Position numbers and translations under genes: made by a program. The notes under the pieces are model-generated. The model searched no databases. It was not told the origin of the DNA and was given only the letters and a program-made list of their open reading frames with translations. DNA of 64,000 bases, from positions 248,001-312,000 of the forward strand of contig MU839116.1 of the NCBI GenBank assembly GCA_030685235.1, written 5' to 3'. Positions 47,337 through 57,060 of this stretch are shown here, in pieces; within the stretch, counting starts at the first letter, position 1, and every line of letters begins with the position of its first letter. The DNA comes from Copromyces sp. CBS 386.78. Its lineage: Eukaryota; Ascomycota; Sordariomycetes; Sordariales; Sordariaceae.

Positions 47337-50067
47337 ATGCCTACCAAAGTACAAGAGTCGTTTGTCATCCCCGGCGGTGCCCTCTACTCTGACCTCGCCG
47401 ACGGCCCTGAAATCGGTACCGTCGTCCTGGTGGTGGATCGCGCAAAGAACCTGCCCAACCTCAAGACCATTGGCAAGCAGGACCCCTACTGTTCTGCACG
47501 TCTGGGAAAGGAAGCAAAGAAGACCACTACCGACATCCGCGGCGGCCAGACCCCCAGATGGTACGTTGCTGCTGCATATGCCATGCTCTCCTCAGACACC
47601 AATCACGTCTAACACCAATCCACCATGTTGCAGGGACCAGGAGCTCCGATTCACCGTCCACGACTCCCCCGACTACTACCAGCTCAAGGTATCACTATTC
47701 AACGACGATAAGAAAAGCGAGTTGATTGGCGAGGCATGGATCGATCTCGGAGCCGTCATCGTCCCAGGCGGCGGTCAGAGCGACGACTGGCACCAGCTAC
47801 AGTCTAGAGGCAAGTATGCTGGCGAGGTCCGCATAGAGATCACCTACTACGATAACCGACCGAAACCCGAGAAAGCCCCCGTAAAGCAACGACAACAACA
47901 TGCCGTCGAGCAACACATTCCCTCAGCCGTAAGAGGCGTACCCAAGCGCCGTCCACTACCAGCACCGTCTGTACAAGGCGGAGATGGGCCCTATATCCCA
48001 AACCAATCACCCCTTCAGCAGCTCGAGTACAACCACCCTCATGCCGCGCGCTCCCAGCAACAGCCACAGCAACAATATCGCGCCCCTCCACAATACCAAC
48101 AACCTAGTCAATATGACCTCCCTTCGTTAGATGACGGCCCAAGAGGCTTTGAAGGCGGCCGCCCTCCACCTCCCCCCGCTCACCGAAGTCGGAATGGCAG
48201 TAATGCCCCAGCAACAAACGGCTACCAGAACGGCTATGATCAGTCTGGAAACGGAATGCCACCCAGCATGCGGCAGGATGTCCTCAGAAATGAGGCTCAT
48301 CGCCAAACAAACTCGATAGCTTATCCGGGACGTCCGCAGTACAGGGGTTATGACTCGGCCCCTCCGGCTCCTACCGGCCAACACCATTCGAACGGAGACC
48401 AGCCGGCTCCTCCGCGACATTCCTCCACTTTTGACGTTAACCACGATCCCTATGATCTTCCCGATGTTCTGGTGCCCGGATCGGCTAATAACTCGATGCG
48501 AGGCCGGAACCGTGGACCTGAGCCGGGATACGCACAACCCAATGGAGACCAGTACCGACGACCGGATGCCGGCGGTTATGGGGCGGCGTATGGTAGACAC
48601 TCTGAGAGTTCCCTATCACATTACACCCCGCAAAGTGACCGGAGAAGTCAGTCGTATCAAGGTGGCTTCGAAGGCCACGCCGACAGCTATCAACCGCCTC
48701 CAGTGCCTGTCTCTTTGGTCCCCGGCATTGATCCTAGTATTGCCCACGAGATCACGGAGCGCGTGTACCAAGACCAAAACCCAAGGCGATACACTCAGCC
48801 CATAGACACGCAAGTTGGAAACAACTACCAGCAATACTCTCGCGACCGTTCTCCTGTTCCGCCATATCAACCACCTGTTCCACAACATCCTCAGAGCAGA
48901 AGCCCCGGCGGCTACCAGGATGTGCCACCACCAACTACCCCCAACTATAACGTCTCCATGAACCAACGCTCTCACTCGCCCAATCCACCAGTGCGCCGAG
49001 ACCCGAGCCCATTACCTAGCCGTAGCCCGGATCCACGCCAACACACTATCAAGCGCAAATCCGTCAGCCCCGCCCCGCCTCCCGTTGAAGAGCGCCGCCT
49101 TTCAGGTATCCCCTTTGGTCCCGATTCCTATGACGCACTCAACCCCGCCGCTTCCTCCGACAACATCGGCCGCGCCGACTATAACGAAGCTTCCGGCAAG
49201 ATCATCACCCACGACGGCAAGGAAGTCGATCCCTCCGACCATCTTCCGATGGAATCCTGGGCTCCCGAACCCGAACCGAAGAAGGGCACTACTCCGCCAA
49301 ACTCGTCTCATGGCTCGCGGCCCTCCATGTCCGGCGCCCACCCAATGCCTGGATATCAAGGAACTGTCCGTTCTCGTCCAGGTACCAGTGCTGGCGGTGA
49401 GAGACCGCGGTCTATGCACGGTCAGCCTCAACGTATTTCGCCGCCTGTGTCTCCTCCCTCGGTAGCTGGCACTGTGAGCAGTAGGAACAGGTTGCAGAAG
49501 CGTAACCATAGGAATACCATCACAGCCGCTGGACCGATGGGAATGGGCATGGGTCAACCCGGTTTTAATAGAAGCAGCGATAATGTCAGCTACTCCTCTT
49601 CTTCTCAACAGGATAAGTTCACTCCCAGAGCCCTTTCTCGAACCTCGACCTTCGATTACTACGGCGCTGAGAATGGCAACATCTCCGCAGGAGGAGGAGG
49701 ACCCGTGTACGGCGGCCACAGCCCCGGTGCTGCTCCCCGAGGCGTCCCGCCAGTGCCGGCTAAGGTACCACTTGGAATCCCCCAGACTACAGGACCTGGT
49801 GTTGGTGGTGGAGGGCTAACGATGAGTGGCGCGTTGCAGTTGCATAGTAGTAGTCTTACGAGAAGGGGGACTGCGCTGATGGGGGTCGATGAATGGGGAG
49901 GGATGAACGGTGGAGCGGTAGGGGGTGGGTCTGGGTCTGGAGGCTTGGGAGGGCCGGGAGGTGGAAGCTTGGAGGAGGAGTTAAGTAAGATTGATATCGG
50001 CACGGGAAGGTCGAGGAGGTTCACGGTTAAGGGGCCGTCGGGGGGACGGTTTAGGGGGTTTAATTAG
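47337..50067 (+). CDS. C2-domain, proline-rich protein of Inn1/Fic1 type
   Basis: Two exons, 47337-47560 and 47634-50067, encode 885 residues. The 73-bp intron is GTACGT..TTGCAG with a CTAAC box; it splits a Trp codon (TG/G), giving PRW-DQELRF. Seen: one N-terminal C2 domain at about residues 25-135 (GTVVLVVDRAKNLPN, GKQDPYCSARLG, WDQELRFTV, LIGEAWIDL), then about 750 residues rich in Pro, Gln, Tyr and Ser with many PxxP motifs (for example QPPPVPVS, PPYQPPVPQ, RGVPPVPAK), and a basic C-terminus. Family knowledge: S. cerevisiae Inn1 and S. pombe Fic1 have this layout and act at the septum, the PxxP part binding SH3 proteins such as Hof1/Cdc15 and Cyk3. A role in septation is inferred. The C2 domain lacks a full set of Ca-binding Asp residues, so Ca-independent binding is likely. 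Confidence 0.85.
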
Positions 50068-51544
50068 TGCTGTGGCGCCCAAGGCTTGAGAGAGTGGTGG
50101 AAGGGAGGGAAAGGGAAAGCATCCTCGTCTCTGGAAAATGGGGCTGGGTTATCATTGTCGTCATCAGCAGCAGCAGCAAGGACAGAAGAAAAAGGAAGAC
50201 GATACGCAAATGCAACAGCATGAGAGGCATGGAAAGCATCAGCATCATCAACATGAGCATGAAACGAGCAGGGCCCTCGTTTGCTTGTTCAAGGCATGAC
50301 CGGGAGGGAGCATTGATTCGCATATGTATCAAGACGGAAGATATGGGAGGCGAACACGAATGGGAAGGCACTCATGGATATGATGGGTCACGGAATGGAA
50401 TGGGATCTGGCTTACTTGTAAGGAACTGGAGTTGCATGGGACTTTGTACTTGGACAGTGGACATAGCATAGCATGAGCAATAGCATGTATCAAGAAATTA
50501 GAGTACCGGAAATCTACCATTGTGATGTGATGATAATTATGATGGAAATCCTCTAGGTGCCCCTTCAATCATCGGCGTAGTACTCGAGCTGTCGACTTCC
50601 AGGTGATGATAGATGGTTCTAAAGTAATCCTCGTCCCGCCATTCCATCGTAAAACAAACTTATGAAGCTAGGTAGCAAGCATCATCCCCTCTACGATATT
50701 GAGCAGCTCTACTTCCTCACTAGTTGCTTTCCCAGAGCCCAATAACTCAACCAAATATTGCAAGCGTTAGTGTCACCATAAGACCCTTCCCAACTCGGTC
50801 AATGGCTCACTCAATTCCTGCCTGGTCTCTATCTCACTCAAACTTCTCCCACTTAACAGCTAGACAATCCTTAGGTAGGTAAGATTCTTGCTCACCACAA
50901 GCCACACCCGGTTTCAGTTCTGCTAGAAGCTCCAAGCGCTTTATCTCCCATTACTGACTGCCACTTGATACGGACGGTCTGCAGGTCTAAATCCGTTTGA
51001 AAGAGTGAAGTCAGTCAGTCGTTCATCATGTAGATGTGAATCTGGGTGTCAGTCCATGTCGACAAGAAATTGTGCAGTTCATTACCTATCTAAAGATGTA
51101 CCTATTGCAGCTACCAACCTACACCTCATGTAGAAATACTCGTTTTGGTAGCCCGCCTACCTACCCACTATGGTACTACCTAGACTACTTAACACAGGTT
51201 CTTTTCCACAACGTACGTACATAGGTAGGTAGGTAGAAAGCCAAGTAGTATCGCGGGTTACCCTTGCCCAGACACTTGAATCATCATGTCTGTCCGTCCG
51301 TCTGTCTGTCTTCCGCACCAACATCTTCATCTTGAGTTCGGTTGAAATGGCGGCCTGAGAACCCAAACAATAGGGCCAAGTACATGTAATTAAGTGGGTG
51401 GGTAAGGTAGGGTATATGATATGTATCATCACTTCTTACGCGTCGTCGTCGTCGTCGACATGTCCGTGTTTTAAATAAAGTTGGGTAAATTTTTTGGTAC
51501 AGGTAAAAATGGCGCAGCGGCCGTCGTGAGGGTGTCGTCGGTTT

Positions 51545-51567
51545 GGTTCGGTTCGGTTCGGTTCGGT
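51545..51567. repeat. GGTTC pentamer microsatellite
   Basis: Four to five GGTTC copies in non-coding DNA. Confidence 0.85.
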
Positions 51568-51707
51568 TTCATTTTCTTCTTTTTACCTACTTCCTTCTTT
51601 CCTTCCTACCTTAGCCTCTCTCCCCCCCTCCGGCCCGGCTTTTGTGTACGTTGTAAGTTTAGTTTTGAGGCGGATACAAGTCCACTCACTCACTCACTCA
51701 CCGACTC

Positions 51708-51730
51708 TTTTTTTTTTTTTTTTTTTTTTT
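51708..51730. repeat. 23-base T homopolymer
   Basis: Uninterrupted T run right after a CACT tetramer array (51682-51701). Confidence 0.95.
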
Positions 51731-52599
51731 CGTCTCTCGATTTCTTTTTTTTTGGCCCTTTTTCTTGTTCCTTGTAGAGGTTCTCATCAACGTAAAAGTC
51801 AAGTGCGGTCTAAGGTAGCTATGGGAGTTATGATGGCAGATAAGGTACCTACCTACCTACCTAAGGTAGGTAGCCAAAGCGATGTTTTTCTTGATTGATT
51901 CGTGATTCCCCGTGGGTAGAGGCGTTGGTTGGCGTCATGTTGCATCTTCCTATCTCGGATTGATTCTTGGTGCACCCGCGACTGACTGTGAGCAGTGTTT
52001 TGGATTGGAATGGACATATACCGTAACTGTCCTTGTTATCAGAATGCCCCCCGAGTAGAGGTAGTTGGGCTCGGAGTAGCATCGAAGTGATGGCCTAGTA
52101 CCTTAGGTGAGTGGCATTTAGGGGACGTCGTCGTTTGTTTGCAAAAACCTATACCATCGTGTTTGTCCGTCGTTCATGAGACGCCTGGCGGATGAACGTG
52201 GAATTCGATGATCTGATAGGTAAGTCGATTAGTGAGTGGGTGGTAGTGATAAGAGAAATCCGTGTCTCATGTTCGCAACAACTCTATTGGCTCTATCTGT
52301 ATCTCTATGCTTTGCCCTGACAACTGTGTTAGTAACAGAGCATTCGTCTCCTGCTGATACTGGGTATAAACGTACCTTTGACCTCCGTCTATAGTCTACC
52401 AAGGGAACCGTATCCAAGGCCCGGCCCCCTTTCTAATTCTAATCCGTCTATCCCAACATCTATCGTTCTATCCTCGTCTATCCCAACCATATCTATCCTT
52501 CTATCCCGTCTATGGGTATCTCCCTTCACATCCATTCCTCCTCCTCTTCCCCGGTTTTATCCCCAACCCCCATGCCCTTCTCCACATTCCCCTTCTCGT

Positions 52600-53409
52600 C
52601 TAGAGATTCGACCTCAACATGACAAACAAACTGTCACACCTCGCCAACTCCACCTCCTTCCCTTGTTCGTCTTCAAGCAAAATTGCCGCCTCAGTCCAAT
52701 GCTTCCTCCCCTCCACCTTGGTAATCCTGGCCCTAACCATGATGCTGCACGGTGTCCTCACGGGCTTGGAAAACTTGGTATTCAAGTAGGCCGTCATGAG
52801 CGGGATATCCTTCATCTTTTTCTGGCGTTTATTCTGGGCAAACAGCTGCCCCTGCACCTCGTCGAGGATGGTCATGACGATGCCGCCGTGGCAGACGCCG
52901 GGCCAGCCGTTGAGTTGTTGGCCGAGGGTGAGGAAGGAGAGGATTTCTGTTATGAGTTCTTGTTCAACAGGTTGTTGGACGATGGTGATGTAAGCCGAAA
53001 TGGCATCTTGAGAGTTCAACGTCTGCGAGATCAAGGTGTCGCCGTGGCCGGGTTTTGGGCGGCGGGTGTCGGATTGGTTGATGATTACGTGTGGTTGCGA
53101 GAGGTGCTTGGCTACCCAGGGGATGGAGCGGAAGTGGTCGATTTCCATTTGTTCTGTTTTGGGGGTGGTGGAAAAGCATTTCTTTGAAGTCATTGTGGCG
53201 GTGGACTCGGTTTGAGGTCTCATGGCGGCAGTGTGTTGGGCCCGGATCCAGTTCTTTGTGTTCTTGTTGGCTGGGATGAAGCTAGTAATGAGGTATTCCA
53301 AAGTCAGCGATGGTGTCTGCGATTCAGTCGTTGTCATAAGTTGATGAGTGAGTGTTGTCGACCGGCTGTCTCCGTTATCAATGACCGACAGGCCCGCTGT
53401 TGTTGTCAT
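52600..53409 (-). CDS. Hotdog-fold acyl-CoA thioesterase-like protein (4HBT/PaaI)
   Basis: Single open frame of 269 residues. Seen: HFRSIPWVAKHL near residue 91, and the hotdog signature GWPGVCHGGIVMTILDE at about 166-182, in which the HGG and the DE at the end of the long helix match PaaI/4HBT enzymes; a second half with TAYLNTKFSKPVRTP and VEGRKHWTEAAI completes one hotdog fold. The first 72 residues are low-complexity; ATG at 53193 (CCACAATGAC context) would give 197 residues and may be the real start. Family knowledge: thioesterases that hydrolyse acyl- or aryl-CoA, usually as dimers or tetramers. Substrate unknown. It diverges from a second hotdog-type gene at 55157. Confidence 0.82.
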   Translation of the reverse strand: MTTTAGLSVIDNGDSRSTTLTHQLMTTTESQTPSLTLEYLITSFIPANKNTKNWIRAQHTAAMRPQTESTATMTSKKCFSTTPKTEQMEIDHFRSIPWVAKHLSQPHVIINQSDTRRPKPGHGDTLISQTLNSQDAISAYITIVQQPVEQELITEILSFLTLGQQLNGWPGVCHGGIVMTILDEVQGQLFAQNKRQKKMKDIPLMTAYLNTKFSKPVRTPCSIMVRARITKVEGRKHWTEAAILLEDEQGKEVELARCDSLFVMLRSNL

Positions 53410-54413
53410 TGCCGTGGGTCTGGTGCCGCATGCCGAGGTTCCTCTGATGGCGATCCACTAGAACATTGGTTTCTTGACGGTGTAATAACGGCGTGCCAAG
53501 ATGTGACATTTTCATTTGTTGTCGCAGTGCTGAAAACAAAAACTAACCTCCAAGTCTTGGTGATGGTGTTGTTGTTGTTTCTGCACGACCGTCTGATGGT
53601 TTGCATCCGTCCGATGTTGACGGCAGTCTGCCGCAGTCTGAGCGCAGCGGTCATTGCTGAAGACATCTACCTTATCTGCAAGTGGTTAGCGGTGTTAGGG
53701 GCCTTTTAGTGAGCAGCACTATCAGGGTCTCTCATTCTCACCTTGTTACGTCGTATCGGCTAACAAATCGTCCTTACGAGATAGACAAAATCCATGGAAA
53801 GACAAGACAAAAAGACGCAATTCCCAAATCCCCTTCTTTAACGTCGCAGTCAGGTATTCTCCGACACGGCGGTTCGGCCTAGTTGATCTCCCGGCGTCGC
53901 TTGGCTTCGGCTCTGCCCTGATGATGCCGCATCGCTGAAATCCACCGCCCGGCAGCGATATCCTCGCTTAGGTCAGGTACCCGCTTTGTGCATTGAGACG
54001 ACATCTGATTGGTTCATAGTTTGGAGCATTTCGATGATCGACTGAATGAGTTCTCGAACAATCATCCGGGTGGTCCGGTCGTCCGGATAGTTATCAATGT
54101 GAATATTGAAAAGGGCGGTCGATGATGTGCCTCGGCATTTGCTGTCTTTTGTCGTTTGTAAACAGACAGCGGAAAGGGGTCAGCCAACGGGATTAACGAA
54201 TTGGCGAATTGGCGCGTTCAAGGCATTTGACTGGCCCGCCCGCCGAAGTGCCGCCGGCAGTAATCGGCAACGATAAGAAAGATAAGCCAACACAAAGGCA
54301 CAAAGGAACCCCTGAAAGTTTGCCCAGCATCCCCTGCTCTTCCCTCCAACACCAACCAAAAAAACAAAGTTACCTCGGCATCTTGGATATTTTCTAATCT
54401 CGAAATCGAGTCC

Positions 54414-54431
54414 AAAAAAAAAAAAAAAAAA
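54414..54431. repeat. 18-base A homopolymer
   Basis: Uninterrupted A run in the presumed promoter/leader of the THEM6-like gene. Confidence 0.95.
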
Positions 54432-54597
54432 CACCCCAACGCTGCACGCAAGCGACCGCCGCAGCAACAATTCGCCAATCGTACGAACTACGTCGTTACC
54501 GATTTCAATCAATCTCGCCATTCGCGAATCGAGCTTTCCCCCGTTTGACAAACTCTCCGACAAAAACAGACTCGAAACCCCGTGTCTCCGTCTCAAC

Positions 54598-54625
54598 AAA
54601 AAAAAAAAAAAAAAAAAAAAAAAAA
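54598..54625. repeat. 28-base A homopolymer
   Basis: Uninterrupted A run about 530 bp before the start codon at 55157; length may vary between strains or with sequencing. Confidence 0.93.
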
Positions 54626-55156
54626 GACTTCGAGAAGGCGACTTACAAGACCCACCGAACAAACACCTGGTAAACTGGGTCCGCACCCCGTCCAGATCGG
54701 AGATTAGTCTAGTAGCCAATACAATACCGCGATACGCTCGAGACGCTAAGGTAGATAGAATAAAGGAACAGAACTGAAATAAACATGTCCTCCACCGCCG
54801 CCATCGCATCATCTGTCGCAAAGTGTGCAAGTTCCGCTCTCTTTTGCTTCCTTCGGTCCTCCGCTCTTTGGATCGTCGTCGTCCTCGTCGTCCTTGTGTT
54901 TGATCCTTTGCGACGGCTTTTTTTTGCTGTCCGTCCTCCTCCGCTCTCTACTTCTTCCTCCGGTCCCTCCAGCCGTCCGGGTCCTTCGCGGCCTCCTCGA
55001 TACCGTCGTCGCCCATCGTCTTCCCCTTCGCCGCCGCCGAACCCCCGCTGACACCCCTCCTCCTCCGACTCCAATCCCGGCCCCGGCACTACCTAAACAC
55101 CAAATCCTCAACTCGATAATCACGACAGAGGAAAAGGAAAAGACGACAGCAAAAAA

Positions 55157-56712
55157 ATGGCAGTCGGAACCCTCTCCCTCTTCTACCCCGTCATCCTCCC
55201 CCTCTCAACAGCCGGCCTCCTCTATGGCGTACACCGGATCATGTACGTCGACTGGGCCGCCTGGGCCACCGATTTCTTTACCGGACCGGGCAGCGTCAGT
55301 CGCATTCTGTTGGTGGTTTACATGGGACTTAGTTGGAAGAATTTGCCCTTCATGTGGCATGTAAGTATTACCCCCCGTCCTGGTGCTAGTTGGTTGGTGT
55401 TTGGGTGTGGGTGGGTTTGGTTGCATCTGGGATTGGTAGTTGGTGGTTGGTGGTTGGCTGGCTGGATGGGACTGCGAGGGCGAGAGACGGGAGCACCAGG
55501 CGGGCAGCTGAGCGGAGAGGTAGCTAGCTGGTCGGCGCCTTGTCTTGCAGAGCGGCGGTTTAGCTTGGGGTTGCTTCAGTGCTTTGCCGCGCATACTGCT
55601 TCTCTTTGTCATACCACTCCTGTATGACCTCGCCTTGTCTGCGCCGTTTGGTCTGCGCCGTTTGGTCTGGTCTTACTCCGGTGCAGCCTGCTCCGATCCG
55701 GTTCGGCTGTCGTCTTCGCTCGCCGTCCCTCCTCAGCTTTTCCCGGCACCCCCTTTGCTGCCCTTTTCCAACTGCTTCCACCCATCTATCTGCCCGCCCA
55801 GCTCCAACCCCCATCTTTCCCGTCCCCATCCCCCCTTATCCTCCCCAACTTGACACTGACAACAAATGCCAACAGATCCGCGTCTTCCACGCCTTCCTCC
55901 TCCACCTCCTCCGCCGCCCCCCCTCACCCCTAACCCCCAAATCTCTATTCCACCCCTCCATAACCTCTTCCTACACCTCGCCCTTGGAAACCGACTACAA
56001 CCTCCACAAGTCCAACTCGACCTACTTTGCCGACCTGGACGTCTCCCGTTCGCACCTCGTCACCCACTTACTCGGTCCCGCCATGTCCGTCGTCGGTGAC
56101 AATGCCAAGAATAAGCTTGTTCGTGACCCCGCGGGGAACGTGGTTAAGGGCGGGTTTGGTATCGGTTTGGGCGCCGTGTTCTGTTCTTTCAGGAGGGAGA
56201 TCCCGCCCATGAAGGGGTACGAGATGTGGAGCCGGATTTTGTCTTGGGATCGCAAGTGGCTGTACATCGTCACCCATTACGTCGTCAAGGGAAAGGTCAA
56301 GCCTACCAGCTGGGATGGCAGGAAGTGCGGCCCTACACGCCCCAAGATCGTCAGGACCGAGGATGGGAAGGAGGTCGACGACAAAGATTTCACAAAGTAC
56401 GTCTACGCCACCGCCATCAGCAAGTACGTCTTCAAGCTCGGTCGCTTCACTGTCCACCCTTCCATCGTCATCGAGGCCAACGGCTTGCTTCCTGAGCGCC
56501 CTGGTGAGGGATGGCGTGGCGGCGAGACCGGCACCGGCACCCCCGAGGACCTTGGTGAGATCAACGAGAACAGCGAGTGGGACTGGAAGCGTGTCGAGTA
56601 CGAGCGCAGAAAGGGCATGGAATATGCCCAGCACTTTGCTGCCTTGGATGGCGTCAACTCCTTGTTTGACGGCGGCGAGGACGGCGCCATTGGCAAGTTC
56701 CATCTGGGTTAA
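55157..56712 (+). CDS. THEM6-like protein (4HBT_2 superfamily)
   Basis: Two exons, 55157-55360 and 55876-56712, give 346 residues. The 515-bp intron starts GTAAGT and ends CCAACAG with a CTGACAAC branch site 20-25 bp before it; phase is 0, and the join reads FMWH-IRVFHAF. Seen: an N-terminal hydrophobic segment (TLSLFYPVILPLSTAGLLYGV), a second one (SRILLVVYMGLSW), then the family core ETDYNLHKSNSTYFADLDVSR at about residues 105-125 and a C-terminal RVEYERRKGMEYAQHFA helix. Family knowledge: THEM6/Al-1-type proteins have a thioesterase fold but lack proven activity; the fungal members are membrane-anchored. Function here is unknown. An upstream open frame (54785-55051) could be a regulatory uORF. 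Confidence 0.85.
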
Positions 56713-57060
56713 ACCAAGGACACAAAGAGAAGAAGCAAATAAGCACCGAGAGAAGAAGGCTTTGGACACTATAGACACAGGGGCAATGCATGGCATGGAT
56801 AGACGGCAAGAAAAAAAAAAGATTGGGAGCGAATTATGTTGAATTACTACTACTACTACTACTACTAGACTTTAGGGGCGGCTCCGGGTCGCCTTCAGAT
56901 ATGTTGATACTCCCGGATATAGGAAGTTGGTGCTGTGTGTACAACCATGCGCGCACAAACGCAAAAGTGCAACTGGCTCTCTCAAGTCCGCCGAGTAGAC
57001 GGGAACCTGTCATCCAGATCCTGGTCATCCACTCTACTGCTGCCAACCACATTCTCACAC
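56713..57060. other. Convergent intergenic region
   Basis: Short 3' flanks of the THEM6-like and GPI-protein genes, with a CTA trinucleotide run near 56848-56867. No gene. Confidence 0.6.

Larger units (their letters stand above)
50068..52599. other. Convergent intergenic region rich in simple repeats
   Basis: 2.5 kb with 3' flanks of the C2 gene and the thioesterase gene. It contains clusters of ACCT/AGGT tetramers (about 50873-50882, 51225-51236, 51846-51872), a GGTTC array, a CACT array near 51682-51701 and a 23-T run. Open frames on both strands are short and overlap the repeats. No gene called. Confidence 0.5.
53410..55156. other. Divergent region between the two hotdog genes
   Basis: 1.7 kb with both promoters. 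Two A homopolymers lie at 54414-54431 and 54598-54625. An upstream open frame of 88 codons (54785-55051) precedes the start of the plus-strand gene and may lie in its leader. Confidence 0.5.
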
